Source: Fulvivirga maritima (GTDB lineage Bacteria > Bacteroidota > Bacteroidia > Cytophagales > Cyclobacteriaceae). Taken from it: DNA of 64,000 nucleotides. Below the pieces are notes generated by a model that saw only the letters and a program-made list of their open reading frames with translations, was not told the DNA's origin and did not search any database. The position numbers were made by a program, and so were the translations under genes. Position 1 is the first letter of the stretch; every line of letters starts with the position of its first letter. The stretch covers positions 1,487,501 through 1,551,500 of the forward strand of contig NZ_CP089980.1 of NCBI RefSeq assembly GCF_021389955.1, read 5' to 3'. Of the stretch, positions 8,929 through 17,820 are shown piece after piece.

Positions 8929-9861
8929 ATGACTTTAATTCAATTTGAATATATAATAGCTGTAGACAACTACAGACACTTCGGAAAGGCAGCAGAATCT
9001 TGTTTCGTAACCCAACCTACCCTTAGTATGCAAATCCATAAAATGGAAGAGCAGCTAGGTGTAATGATTTTTGATAGAAGTAAACAGCCTGTGGTACCTA
9101 CAGATGTAGGCAAAAGAATTATAGCTCAGGCCAGACTAGCACTTAGCGAATCAAAAAAAATTAAGGAGCTGGTAGCTGAAGAAAAAGGAGAAGTAGCGGG
9201 TGAACTGAGCATAGGCATCATACCTACCTTAAGTCCGTATCTTCTACCACTATTTATCAGTAACTTTATAGAGAAATACCCTAACGTAAAAATTAAGGTA
9301 GAGGAGCTTAAAACTAATGAGATCTTAAAAAAACTTAAAAATGAACTGTTAGATCTTGGCCTGATAGTAACGCCTCTTAATGATCCCGGGCTGATTACTA
9401 AACCGGTGTTTTATGAAGAGTTTTATGCTTATGTATCTCACCGAAGCAGTTTATATAATGAAGACAAGCTTCATGTAGAAGAGCTACCAGCAAATGAAAT
9501 CTGGTTATTAAATGAGGGCCACTGCTTCAGAGATCAAGTCTTAAACCTCTGCCATACTTATGAAGACAAAGACACACAATTTAAATATGAAAGCGGCTCG
9601 CTAGAAGCACTGAAGAAGATAGTAGATAAAAACGGAGGATTTACCTTGCTACCAGAGCTCGCCACATTGGATTTTGATAAAAACAGTAAATCAAAATTAA
9701 GATCATTCGTAGATCCCAAACCGGTAAGAGAGGTATCTATCATAATGCATAGAAGCTACCTGAAGAGAAAGTTAGTAGAAGCGCTTCATACGGAGATCCT
9801 TAATGCTATTCCTGATTATATTAACATTCAAAAACACGGAGAAGTAATAAAATGGAAATAA
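8929..9861 (+). CDS. oxyR: Hydrogen peroxide-sensing LysR-type regulator OxyR
   Basis: 310 residues from the ATG at 8929 (an upstream TTG at 8911 is less likely). N-terminal winged helix-turn-helix (about 1-60, FGKAAESCFVTQPTLSMQI) and a LysR substrate-binding domain. The two redox cysteines of OxyR are present and numbered exactly as in E. coli, C199 and C208, in the motif EGHCFRDQVLNLC. Oxidation by peroxide is expected to join them and switch the protein into an activator of peroxide defence genes. It is followed after only 3 bp by a trans-sulfuration enzyme gene, so cysteine/methionine metabolism may be co-expressed. Confidence 0.93.
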   Translation: MTLIQFEYIIAVDNYRHFGKAAESCFVTQPTLSMQIHKMEEQLGVMIFDRSKQPVVPTDVGKRIIAQARLALSESKKIKELVAEEKGEVAGELSIGIIPTLSPYLLPLFISNFIEKYPNVKIKVEELKTNEILKKLKNELLDLGLIVTPLNDPGLITKPVFYEEFYAYVSHRSSLYNEDKLHVEELPANEIWLLNEGHCFRDQVLNLCHTYEDKDTQFKYESGSLEALKKIVDKNGGFTLLPELATLDFDKNSKSKLRSFVDPKPVREVSIIMHRSYLKRKLVEALHTEILNAIPDYINIQKHGEVIKWK

Positions 9862-9864
9862 TAT

Positions 9865-11007
9865 ATGAATCAGCCTACATCAAAAGCCACGGCCTGCGTA
9901 CATGCAGGCTCCAAGGCAGACACCATGACCAAAGGAGTCAATACACCCGTATTTACCTCCACAGCCTATGATTATCTAGACGTAGACGTCCACGCCTATC
10001 CGCGCTATTTTAATACCATCAACCAGCAGGTAGTTTCAGACAAAATAGCTGCCTTAGAAAAAGGAGAGAAGGCTATGGTATTTAGCTCTGGTATGGCCGC
10101 TATTACCACTGCTCTTTTTTCTATCCTCAAAACCGGAGATCATGCTATATTTCAAAATGATCTTTATGGAGGCACTCACCATGCCATAACTAATGAGCTA
10201 AACCGCTTCGGTATAGAGTTTACTTTGGTAAACAGCCTATCAGCCTCAGATTTTGAAAAGGCTATTCAGCCTAACACCAAGCTTATATACATAGAAACTC
10301 CCTCCAATCCTTTACTCAAAATCATTGACATCAGAGCCATAAGTACATTAGCTAAGGCCAATAATCTTATTACACTCATTGATAATACTTTTGCCTCACC
10401 CATTAATCAAAATCCAATAGAGCTGGGTATAGACATAGTACTGCACAGCGGCACTAAATATCTGGGAGGGCACAGTGACCTATGCTGTGGCGCCATAATT
10501 TCTTCAGAGGAGCTTATGCAAAAAGCATGGTCATCAGCCATTCATTTTGGAGGCAACTTAGATGCTCAATCTTGCTATTTATTAGAAAGAAGCATAAAAA
10601 CCTTATCACTGCGAGTAAAGCAGCAAAATTTAAATGCCCATGCTATCAGTAAGTTTTTGGAGGGCCACTCAGAAATTTCCAACGTTTATTATCCAGGATT
10701 ATCAACACATCCACAGCATGATTTGGCCACCAGTCAAATGTCAGGCTATGGCGGCATGCTCTCTTTCGAAGTAAAAATTGACCCTGATGCATTTGTAAAA
10801 AGGCTGAAGCTCATAGCTCCGGCAATGAGCTTAGGAGGAGTAGAATCCACTATTACCTCTCCGGCACAGACATCACATTCAAAAATATCTGATGAAGAAA
10901 AAGAAAAGGCTGGTATATCAAATCATTTACTCAGATTATCTGTTGGCATAGAAGAAGCTGATGATTTAATTAATGACCTAAACCTCGCCCTCCATGGTAA
11001 TACCTAA
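9865..11007 (+). CDS. Trans-sulfuration PLP enzyme (cystathionine gamma-synthase / lyase family)
   Basis: 380 residues, a full-length Cys/Met metabolism PLP-dependent enzyme. The PLP lysine is K198 in SGTKYLGGHSD, the cofactor-stacking motif is YGGTHH (101-106), and D173 in LIDNTFASP holds the pyridine nitrogen. Members make or cleave cystathionine or related sulfur amino acids; sequence alone does not decide between MetB, MetC and CGL. It starts 3 bp after oxyR and overlaps the kinase-like gene behind it by 14 bp, so the three form an operon. Confidence 0.88.
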   Translation: MNQPTSKATACVHAGSKADTMTKGVNTPVFTSTAYDYLDVDVHAYPRYFNTINQQVVSDKIAALEKGEKAMVFSSGMAAITTALFSILKTGDHAIFQNDLYGGTHHAITNELNRFGIEFTLVNSLSASDFEKAIQPNTKLIYIETPSNPLLKIIDIRAISTLAKANNLITLIDNTFASPINQNPIELGIDIVLHSGTKYLGGHSDLCCGAIISSEELMQKAWSSAIHFGGNLDAQSCYLLERSIKTLSLRVKQQNLNAHAISKFLEGHSEISNVYYPGLSTHPQHDLATSQMSGYGGMLSFEVKIDPDAFVKRLKLIAPAMSLGGVESTITSPAQTSHSKISDEEKEKAGISNHLLRLSVGIEEADDLINDLNLALHGNT

Positions 11008-11860
11008 AGAAATACGTGAGTTTTGCGAAAAGAAAATTGGAAGTATAAGTGATTTTAGCCCTGCCTCTGGTGGCTGCATTAATCACGGAGGCACAGCTAC
11101 CACTACAAAGGGGGAGTTTTTCCTGAAGTGGAATAGTGCAAGCCTATATCCTAATATGTTTGAAGTAGAGGCTAAAGGCTTGCAACTTCTGGCTAAACCC
11201 AAATGCATAAAATTACCTGAAGTAATCTTTACTTATGAAGGTGATGAATATTCCTGCCTGATTCTTGAAAATATAAAATCATCAGCCAAAAGTCCTAACT
11301 ACAGCAAAACTTTAGCAGAAGGATTAGCCTGCCTGCACCAGCAAACAGCAGAACAATACGGGCTCGATCATGACAATTATATGGGCTCCTTGAACCAAAG
11401 CAACACTTCTACCACCAGCTGGCCAGACTTTTTCTATAAAAACCGAATAGCACCGCAAGTAAAATTGGCGCTCTCTAACGGCAAAATGAATCAGCGAGAT
11501 TATGATAAATTCTGTGAGTTTGCTGATAAGTTACCTGCACTTTTATCAGACGAAGCTCCAACTCTTGTACACGGAGACCTGTGGGGCGGAAATACTATGG
11601 TAGGTAACAATGGCGAGCCTGTGCTCATAGATCCGGCCGTCAGCTTTGCTCACAGAGAAGTGGATTTAGCCATGACTACTCTCTTTGGCGGGTTTGACCA
11701 ATCATTTTATGATGCTTATCTGAGCATTTTTCCTCTACCAGAAGGCTACAAAGATCGATGGGACATCTACAACTTATATCCGCTTCTGGTGCATGTTAAT
11801 TTGTTTGGGGGCGGATATTACGCTCAGACCATGAATATACTCTCTAAATTCATCAGATGA
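10994..11860 (+). CDS. Fructosamine kinase family protein
   Basis: 288 residues with the aminoglycoside phosphotransferase-like fold: a catalytic loop LVHGDLWGGNTM and a metal-binding LIDPAVSFAHREVDLAM, both diagnostic of the fructosamine-3-kinase/ketosamine kinase family. Proteins of this family phosphorylate sugars stuck to protein amines so that they fall off, a repair of glycation damage. The ATG overlaps the preceding gene by 14 bp. Association with OxyR and a sulfur enzyme suggests a damage-repair operon, but that is inference. Confidence 0.88.
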   Translation: MVIPKEIREFCEKKIGSISDFSPASGGCINHGGTATTTKGEFFLKWNSASLYPNMFEVEAKGLQLLAKPKCIKLPEVIFTYEGDEYSCLILENIKSSAKSPNYSKTLAEGLACLHQQTAEQYGLDHDNYMGSLNQSNTSTTSWPDFFYKNRIAPQVKLALSNGKMNQRDYDKFCEFADKLPALLSDEAPTLVHGDLWGGNTMVGNNGEPVLIDPAVSFAHREVDLAMTTLFGGFDQSFYDAYLSIFPLPEGYKDRWDIYNLYPLLVHVNLFGGGYYAQTMNILSKFIR

Positions 11861-11980
11861 GAAAGATTTTCCACACTTTAAACTTCCTCAAAATACACTA
11901 ACCAACTGATTTTCAGAACAATAATATATGTGGTACTATTTTGTCATAAGTGAAGACAATACCAAACCGTGAAAATCAAG

Positions 11981-12712
11981 ATGGAAAATAACATTAACAA
12001 ATTCGATATCAACATGTATGCGATCCTTTTTATAGGAGCGTTAGCATTTATGATCTTCGTGGTAGGATGTGAATCCCCTAAGCAAAACGACGAAGAAACG
12101 ACAGACTCAACTGCGGTATCACTTGATAATAGCAATACCGAGGCTCCCAATAATACCGTTGTTTATGATGAAGACTCTACCATACAAGCACTGGTAGAAA
12201 AATACCCTGAATTAGAATACAGCTACGTACAGACTGATGATGGAAATATAGTAACTGTAAAAGGAAATTATCAGGTAAAAGTAGATGGAATAGATGATGA
12301 TCAGGATCTAAACAAGTTTGTAAAATATGCTGAAGGTCACTTTGCTAATCAGGAGCTGATGCGTAAAGAATACAATAAAAATGTAGAAGTTGGTGCTGAA
12401 CCTAAAAACGGATTCGAAGCATATTACGAAGCCATCAAAGCCAATGTGGAGTATCCTGAAGAAGCATTAGATAACAATGTAGGAGGAACTGTAATAGTAG
12501 AATTTATAGTAGATGAAAATGGCGAAATAGACGAAGTGAAACCTATGGAAGCTATGTATTACACTAAAGATAAGGAGTATATGGAAGCTCTGGATGAAGC
12601 AGCTGTAGAAGCCATTAAAAATACCAATTGGACCTGGACTCCTGCTAAGCAAGGAAATGAGCCTGTAAAAATGAAATTAGAAATACCTATCACGTTTGAA
12701 GCGGATAGTTGA
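11981..12712 (+). CDS. Lipoprotein-like membrane protein with TonB C-terminal domain
   Basis: 243 residues from the ATG at 11981 (GTG at 11969 would add four). The N-terminus is a membrane segment ending IFVVGCESP, which could be a lipobox; then an acidic, Ser/Thr-rich stretch. The C-terminal 95 residues match the TonB C-terminal fold (YPEEALDNNVGGTVIVEFIV, DENGEIDEV, and a terminal WTPAKQGNEPVKMKLEIPITFE). It lacks the proline-rich spacer of real TonB, so it may bind partners at the envelope instead of delivering energy to an outer-membrane receptor. Confidence 0.75.
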   Translation: MENNINKFDINMYAILFIGALAFMIFVVGCESPKQNDEETTDSTAVSLDNSNTEAPNNTVVYDEDSTIQALVEKYPELEYSYVQTDDGNIVTVKGNYQVKVDGIDDDQDLNKFVKYAEGHFANQELMRKEYNKNVEVGAEPKNGFEAYYEAIKANVEYPEEALDNNVGGTVIVEFIVDENGEIDEVKPMEAMYYTKDKEYMEALDEAAVEAIKNTNWTWTPAKQGNEPVKMKLEIPITFEADS

Positions 12713-12731
12713 TAGATTGTAATAGTAACCT

Positions 12732-12806
12732 AAGAGGGGCTGTCACAAAAGTAACTTTAAGTCAGGTCGGCTTATTAGTATTTACTTTTGAGGCAGCCCT
12801 TTTCTT
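12732..12806. terminator. Long imperfect hairpin terminator, member of a dispersed family
   Basis: Left arm 12732-12754 and right arm 12781-12806 are near-complements around a shared AGGGCTG..TCAAAAGTAA core, with T-rich flanks. It ends the TonB-domain gene. Similar hairpins occur at 45971, 48148 and 56723. Confidence 0.65.
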
Positions 12807-12887
12807 ATTTTGCCAAAGATTAATTGGCCATAATCATTTTAATCAATAAAAAGATATGGTAAAATTTTTCAATTAAAAATTAAGCAT

Positions 12888-12895
12888 TACCTTTG
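12888..12895 (+). promoter_or_regulatory. Candidate -7 box of the thr operon
   Basis: TACCTTTG matches the Bacteroidota -7 consensus TAnnTTTG. No clear -33 TTG at the usual spacing, only a T-rich run. A start near 12900 would give about 75 bases before the leader peptide. Confidence 0.45.
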
Positions 12896-12975
12896 GCTGG
12901 CAATCAAGTAATAATAATCACTAGGTGAAACCTCTTTTCACATACACGAACATCACACTAAACTCTATTCTAGGG

Positions 12976-13023
12976 ATGGGCAATATTATTATTACTACCA
13001 TTATTACCCCTTTGCGGGGTTAA
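12976..13023 (+). CDS. thrL: thr operon leader peptide
   Basis: A 15-codon ORF, MGNIIITTIITPLRG, 80 bp upstream of thrA. Eight of its fifteen residues are Thr (3) or Ile (5), in an unbroken IIITTIIT run. This is the pattern of the E. coli thr leader, whose Thr and Ile codons make ribosome stalling report threonine and isoleucine supply. The last codons overlap a CCCC..GGGG hairpin (13006-13020), so the ribosome position would decide whether it forms. The gene is too short for ordinary gene callers. The call rests on codon content, position and the hairpin; an intrinsic terminator behind it is not obvious. Confidence 0.75.
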   Translation: MGNIIITTIITPLRG

Positions 13024-13056
13024 TATTCATATATCACCATTAGGGGCATGGGCTCC
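13006..13056 (+). promoter_or_regulatory. Putative thr attenuator region
   Basis: ACCCC (13006-13010) can pair with GGGGT (13016-13020) or its CCCCT with AGGGG (13042-13046); the GGGGC at 13043-13047 can instead pair with GCTCC (13052-13056). These exclusive pairings are what an attenuator needs. The last stem is weak and has no T-run, so control could be at translation or through another factor. Confidence 0.5.
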
Positions 13057-13103
13057 ATCTTATAAAACACATCTCATTTTATTAATTATAAACTTATCTG
13101 TTT

Positions 13104-15554
13104 ATGCAGGTCTTAAAATTTGGCGGTACATCAGTAGCCTCAGCTAAAAACATTACGCTGGTAAAAGACATCATAGTTCAAAAACAAGAAGCAGGCAGCC
13201 TAATAGCTGTAGTATCTGCATTAGGCGGCATTACTACGCAGCTGGTAAACGCTAGCCTTAAGGCTTCTAACGGAGATGAGGGCTACCTGAAACTTCTCAA
13301 TCAGGTAGAGCAAAAGCACATAAAAACCGTTCAGGAACTGATATCCGTAAAAGCACAAAGCAAAACCCTCGGTAAAGTAAAAATATTATTAAACGATCTT
13401 GAAGATATTTGTCGAGGCGTATTCCTTATTCAGGAACTTACCGCTAAAACCAGCGACAAAATTCTTTCTTTTGGAGAAAAACTTTCTTCTACCATTATAA
13501 CGGACTTCCTTAATGACTGCGGCATAAACACCAGCCTGGCAAAACCTCAGGAGTTTATTATTACTGACAATAATTATGGCAGGGCCAATGTAGATTTCGG
13601 TGTTACCGTACCTAAAATCAGTGCTTATTTCTCTGAGCAGCTACCCGTTTACATCTGCCCGGGATTTATAGCCTCCTCTAAAGACAACCAGTGGACCACT
13701 CTAGGTCGTGGTGGCTCTGATTATACCGCTGCTATATTAGCCTCAGCGCTAGATGCCGCCGAGCTGGAGATATGGACTGACGTAAGTGGCATGATGACCG
13801 CCGACCCCAGGTTAGTGCGCTCTGCTTATGCTATTAATGAGATCTCTTACGAAGAAGCCATGGAGCTTTCTCACTTTGGCGCTAAGGTGATATATCCGCC
13901 TACTATACAGCCTGCGTTAGAAAAAAGCATTCCGATAAGGATAAAAAATACTTTTAGCAAAGAAGACGCAGGCACTTTGATCTCTGCCAATGCATCAGCC
14001 AACGGCCATTTAATAAAGGGACTTTCCAGCATTCAAAACATAGCTTTGCTTAATGTTTCTGGCAGTGGCATGGTAGGCATTCCTAACTTCTCGCACAGAC
14101 TTTTTAGGGCACTTTCTAATGCAAAAGTAAACGTTGTACTCATCACTCAGGCCTCTTCTGAGCACACTATCTGTGTAGGCATAGACACCAGTGATATAAG
14201 CAAAGCCATTACTGCGATAGAGTCAGAGTTCGCCTTTGAATTATCTGCACGTAAGATTAACCCGGTAGAGGTAGAGAAGGAGCTAGCCATAATAGCCCTG
14301 GTAGGTGCCAACATGAAGGAGCAAGTAGGAGTGAGCGGCAATATGTTTAGTGTGTTGGGTCAAAATGGAGTAAACATAAAAGCCATTGCACAAGGATCTT
14401 CAGAGAGAAACATATCTGTAGTAGTGCATGAAAAAGAAGTAAAAAAAGCACTCAACAGCTTACATGAAAGCTTTTTCCTTTCTGACAAACGTGTTATAAA
14501 TGTGTTTATGATCGGCGTGGGTAATGTGGGATCTGCCTTAATAGAGCAGTTGAGAAAACAAAAAAGCTACTTATCCACACATCATCATATAGATTTAAGA
14601 GTGGTAGCATTGGCTAACAGCCGAAAGATGTATTTCCAAGAAAGAGGCATGGATCTCAAAGAGTGGAAAAACAAATTGGAGCACGAAAGTGAGCCTATGA
14701 CTACTGAGTCATTCTTACAAAAGATGGCCGAACTGAACTTAAGAAACAGCATTTTCATAGATAATACAGCTAATGCAGATATCGCGTCGGTTTATAATGG
14801 TGTTTTAAAAGAGAGTATTTCGGTAGTAACGCCTAACAAAATAGCGTGTACTAATTCCTATGAAGAATACCTGAACCTTAAAAAGACAGCCTTAAAATAT
14901 AAAGCCAAGTTCTTGTTTGAGACCAATGTGGGAGCAGGGCTGCCGGTAATCAACACACTTAATGATTTGATAAAAAGTGGTGATGAAATCATAAAAATAC
15001 AGGCCGTTCTTTCTGGTAGTTTGAATTTCATTTTCAATAATTTCAATGAAAATACTCGCTTTGCTGATATAGTAAGACAAGCGCAGGAAGAAGGTTATAC
15101 GGAGCCAGATCCAAGAATAGATCTTAGCGGAGTAGATGTAAAGAGAAAAATACTCATTCTTATAAGAGAAAGTGGCTTGAACATGGAGATAGATGACATC
15201 CCTTCAAGAGCATTTATCCCTGACGAATGCATGAATGCTCCTACTATTGAGGAGTTTTTCAATAAGCTTGAAGAGCATGAGGCCACCTTCCAAAAGATGA
15301 TAGCTGATGCTAAAAAAGCAGGTAAAAAAATAAAATACGTTGCTACTTTCAATAAAGGCAAAGCAGAAACAGGCGTACAGCTTATAGAAAGCTCACACCC
15401 ACTTTATAACCTGGAAGGAAAAGATAATATAGTCCTTTTCACCACCAAAAGATACCCTGAGCAACCACTGGTAGTGAAAGGTGCTGGTGCTGGTGCTGAA
15501 GTAACTGCTTCCGGAATATTTGCCGATATCATGAGAATAGCCAATGCTAACTGA
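13104..15554 (+). CDS. thrA: Bifunctional aspartokinase / homoserine dehydrogenase
   Basis: 816 residues, the usual length of the fused enzyme. The aspartokinase part (about 1-290) opens with LKFGGTSVAS and contains GRGGSDYTA; two ACT domains follow (about 310-450) and would sense threonine; the homoserine dehydrogenase part (from about 460) opens with the NAD(P) fold FMIGVGNVGSALIEQL and contains PDPRIDLSGVDVKRK. It carries out the first and third steps from aspartate to threonine, methionine and isoleucine. First of the thrABC operon, behind the leader peptide. Confidence 0.96.
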   Translation: MQVLKFGGTSVASAKNITLVKDIIVQKQEAGSLIAVVSALGGITTQLVNASLKASNGDEGYLKLLNQVEQKHIKTVQELISVKAQSKTLGKVKILLNDLEDICRGVFLIQELTAKTSDKILSFGEKLSSTIITDFLNDCGINTSLAKPQEFIITDNNYGRANVDFGVTVPKISAYFSEQLPVYICPGFIASSKDNQWTTLGRGGSDYTAAILASALDAAELEIWTDVSGMMTADPRLVRSAYAINEISYEEAMELSHFGAKVIYPPTIQPALEKSIPIRIKNTFSKEDAGTLISANASANGHLIKGLSSIQNIALLNVSGSGMVGIPNFSHRLFRALSNAKVNVVLITQASSEHTICVGIDTSDISKAITAIESEFAFELSARKINPVEVEKELAIIALVGANMKEQVGVSGNMFSVLGQNGVNIKAIAQGSSERNISVVVHEKEVKKALNSLHESFFLSDKRVINVFMIGVGNVGSALIEQLRKQKSYLSTHHHIDLRVVALANSRKMYFQERGMDLKEWKNKLEHESEPMTTESFLQKMAELNLRNSIFIDNTANADIASVYNGVLKESISVVTPNKIACTNSYEEYLNLKKTALKYKAKFLFETNVGAGLPVINTLNDLIKSGDEIIKIQAVLSGSLNFIFNNFNENTRFADIVRQAQEEGYTEPDPRIDLSGVDVKRKILILIRESGLNMEIDDIPSRAFIPDECMNAPTIEEFFNKLEEHEATFQKMIADAKKAGKKIKYVATFNKGKAETGVQLIESSHPLYNLEGKDNIVLFTTKRYPEQPLVVKGAGAGAEVTASGIFADIMRIANAN

Positions 15555-15555
15555 T

Positions 15556-16476
15556 ATGGAAAAGATAAAAGTTTTTGCACCTGCCACTGTAGCCAATGTA
15601 GGTCCTGGTTTTGATGTACTGGGCCTGGCTTTAGATGGTATTGGTGATGAACTCGAAGTGATAAAAAGTGACAAGGGCATTAAAATCAATCCTATTCCAG
15701 GTTTTGAAGATTTGCCACTTGATCCTAAAAAAAATGTAATAGGCGTAGCCATTCAGGCATTATTAGATGAAGCCCGGCTTTCTGATGGTTTTGAAATTAA
15801 TGTCAAAAAAAGGGTGATGCCAGGCAGTGGCTTAGGCTCTAGTGCTTCCAGCTCTGCCGCTGCGGTATTTGCTGCCAATGAGTTGTTAGGGCAGCCCTTC
15901 AGCAAACAGGAGCTGGTAAAATTTGCAATGGAAGGGGAGCGGTGCGCCTCAGGAAAAGCCCATGCTGATAATGTAACCCCGGCTTTACTAGGCGGCTTCA
16001 CTATAGTAAGAAGCTACAGCCCGCTGGATGTAATTAATGTGCCTTACCCTAAAGATTTGCATGTGGTGGTGGTTCACCCTCAGATAGAGGTAAAAACTTC
16101 TGACTCTAAGCGCATACTCAAGAAAGATGTGAGCCTGGAGACCGCCATTAGTCAATGGGGAAATGTGGCAGGTCTAATTGCAGGTCTCGCCACTGAAAAT
16201 TATGAACTCATAGGCCGCTCTTTAGAAGATTACATAGTGGAACCTATCCGCTCAGTGCTTATTCCGGGCTATGATAAAGCCAAAAAATTAGCTTTAGACA
16301 ATGGAGCTCTCGGATGTAGTATTTCAGGATCAGGGCCATCCATTTTTGCACTTACTAAGGGTAAAGCCATAGCAGAAAAGATTGGCGAAGCTTTCACAAA
16401 TTATTATTCATTACTAGAAATAGATCATAAAGTATACCTCTCAGCTATTAATGCAGAAGGTGCTAAAGTAATTTAA
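15556..16476 (+). CDS. thrB: Homoserine kinase
   Basis: 306 residues from ATG 15556, one base after the thrA stop; an ATG at 15544 would overlap thrA, but the family normally begins at the MEKIKVFAPATVANVGPGFD seen here. GHMP kinase ATP loop PGSGLGSSASSSAAA and a C-terminal GCSISGSGPSIFAL. Phosphorylates homoserine with ATP, the fourth step to threonine. Confidence 0.95.
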   Translation: MEKIKVFAPATVANVGPGFDVLGLALDGIGDELEVIKSDKGIKINPIPGFEDLPLDPKKNVIGVAIQALLDEARLSDGFEINVKKRVMPGSGLGSSASSSAAAVFAANELLGQPFSKQELVKFAMEGERCASGKAHADNVTPALLGGFTIVRSYSPLDVINVPYPKDLHVVVVHPQIEVKTSDSKRILKKDVSLETAISQWGNVAGLIAGLATENYELIGRSLEDYIVEPIRSVLIPGYDKAKKLALDNGALGCSISGSGPSIFALTKGKAIAEKIGEAFTNYYSLLEIDHKVYLSAINAEGAKVI

Positions 16477-16477
16477 A

Positions 16478-17767
16478 ATGCAGTATTATAGTACCAACAG
16501 ACAAGTAGCGCCGGTAAGCTTCAAAGAAGCGGTAATAAAAGGATTGCCTGATGACAATGGCCTTTTTATGCCTGAAAGCATACCTCAGTTACCCAAAAGC
16601 TTTTTCGAAAAGTTATCTACTCTCAAGCTCGATGAAATAGGATTAGAAGTAGCTACGCCACTGGCAGAAGGAGATATTCCAAAGGAAGATCTGGCCACCA
16701 TTATTTCTGATACACTAAATTTTGATATTCCAGCGGTAGCCGTAAAAGATAATATTTATGCTCTGGAATTATTTCATGGACCTACCCTGGCTTTTAAAGA
16801 TGTAGGAGCACGCTTTCTGGCTCGTTGCTTAAGTTACTTTTCAAAAGAAAGTGACCAAAAGGTAACGGTGATTGTAGCGACCTCAGGTGATACGGGAAGT
16901 GCTGTAGCTCACGGCTTTTTAGGAGTTGAAAATGTAGATGTAGTTATTCTTTATCCTAAAGGAAAAGTGAGTTATCTACAAGAAAAGCAGCTTACCACAT
17001 TAGGCCAGAATATAACGGCTTTAGAGGTAGATGGTAATTTTGATGACTGTCAAAAACTAGTTAAAACGGCCTTTTTAGATAAGGAGTTAAATCAAAAAAT
17101 GAAACTCACATCAGCCAACTCAATAAATATTGCCAGGTTAATTCCACAGTCATTTTATTACTTCTGGGCTAAGGCACAGCTACCAGAGAAGGATCTTGTA
17201 TTCTCAGTACCCAGTGGCAATTACGGAAACCTGACTGCTGGTCTTTTAGCCAAAAAAATGGGACTAGATATCAAAGGCTTTGTTGCTTCTTCTAACATTA
17301 ATGACATAGTTCCTAATTATCTTACTTCTGGCAAATATGAGCCAATGGCTTCTAAAGCCACTATTTCCAATGCCATGGACGTAGGTAATCCTAGTAATTT
17401 CTATAGACTTCAGGAATTATATGACAAAAACTGGGATGACATTACTGCCGAAATAAAGGGCTTTAGCTTCACAGATGAAGAAACAAAAAAGGCTATGAAA
17501 GAGGTGTTTAATGAGACAGGATACGTTATGGATCCGCATGGAGCAGTTGGCTATTTAGGTCTTAAAAATTATTTACTTCAAGACGAACAAGCCACAGGTT
17601 TGTTTTTGGAAACAGCTCACCCAGCTAAGTTTAAAGACACGGTAGAAGAGGTGATAGGAGAAGTTGACATTCCTGAAAGACTAGCTAAATACGCTGACAA
17701 GGAAAAGAAAAGCGAGCTGATGTCATCAGATTATGAAGAGTTCAAAAACTACTTACAATCCAGATAA
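16478..17767 (+). CDS. thrC: Threonine synthase
   Basis: 429 residues, the long E. coli-like class. The N-terminal YYSTNR motif is characteristic and the PLP lysine is K107 in HGPTLAFKDVGARF; VATSGDTGSAVAHGF binds the phosphate of the substrate. Converts phosphohomoserine to threonine, the last step. Starts one base after thrB; last gene of the operon, closed by a strong terminator. Confidence 0.96.
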   Translation: MQYYSTNRQVAPVSFKEAVIKGLPDDNGLFMPESIPQLPKSFFEKLSTLKLDEIGLEVATPLAEGDIPKEDLATIISDTLNFDIPAVAVKDNIYALELFHGPTLAFKDVGARFLARCLSYFSKESDQKVTVIVATSGDTGSAVAHGFLGVENVDVVILYPKGKVSYLQEKQLTTLGQNITALEVDGNFDDCQKLVKTAFLDKELNQKMKLTSANSINIARLIPQSFYYFWAKAQLPEKDLVFSVPSGNYGNLTAGLLAKKMGLDIKGFVASSNINDIVPNYLTSGKYEPMASKATISNAMDVGNPSNFYRLQELYDKNWDDITAEIKGFSFTDEETKKAMKEVFNETGYVMDPHGAVGYLGLKNYLLQDEQATGLFLETAHPAKFKDTVEEVIGEVDIPERLAKYADKEKKSELMSSDYEEFKNYLQSR

Positions 17768-17779
17768 ATAATACAACCT

Positions 17780-17820
17780 CCGATGGCTCACATAAAAGCC
17801 ATCGGAATTATTTTTATTTT
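17780..17820. terminator. Terminator of the thr operon
   Basis: Perfect 9-bp stem CCGATGGCT/AGCCATCGG (17780-17788, 17797-17805), 8-nt loop, then a T-rich tail on the plus strand. Lies between convergent genes. Confidence 0.9.

Noticed and set aside
15393-15752. 119-codon minus-strand ORF under thrA/thrB
   Set aside because: Lies wholly antisense to two well-supported genes with proline/serine-rich shadow composition.
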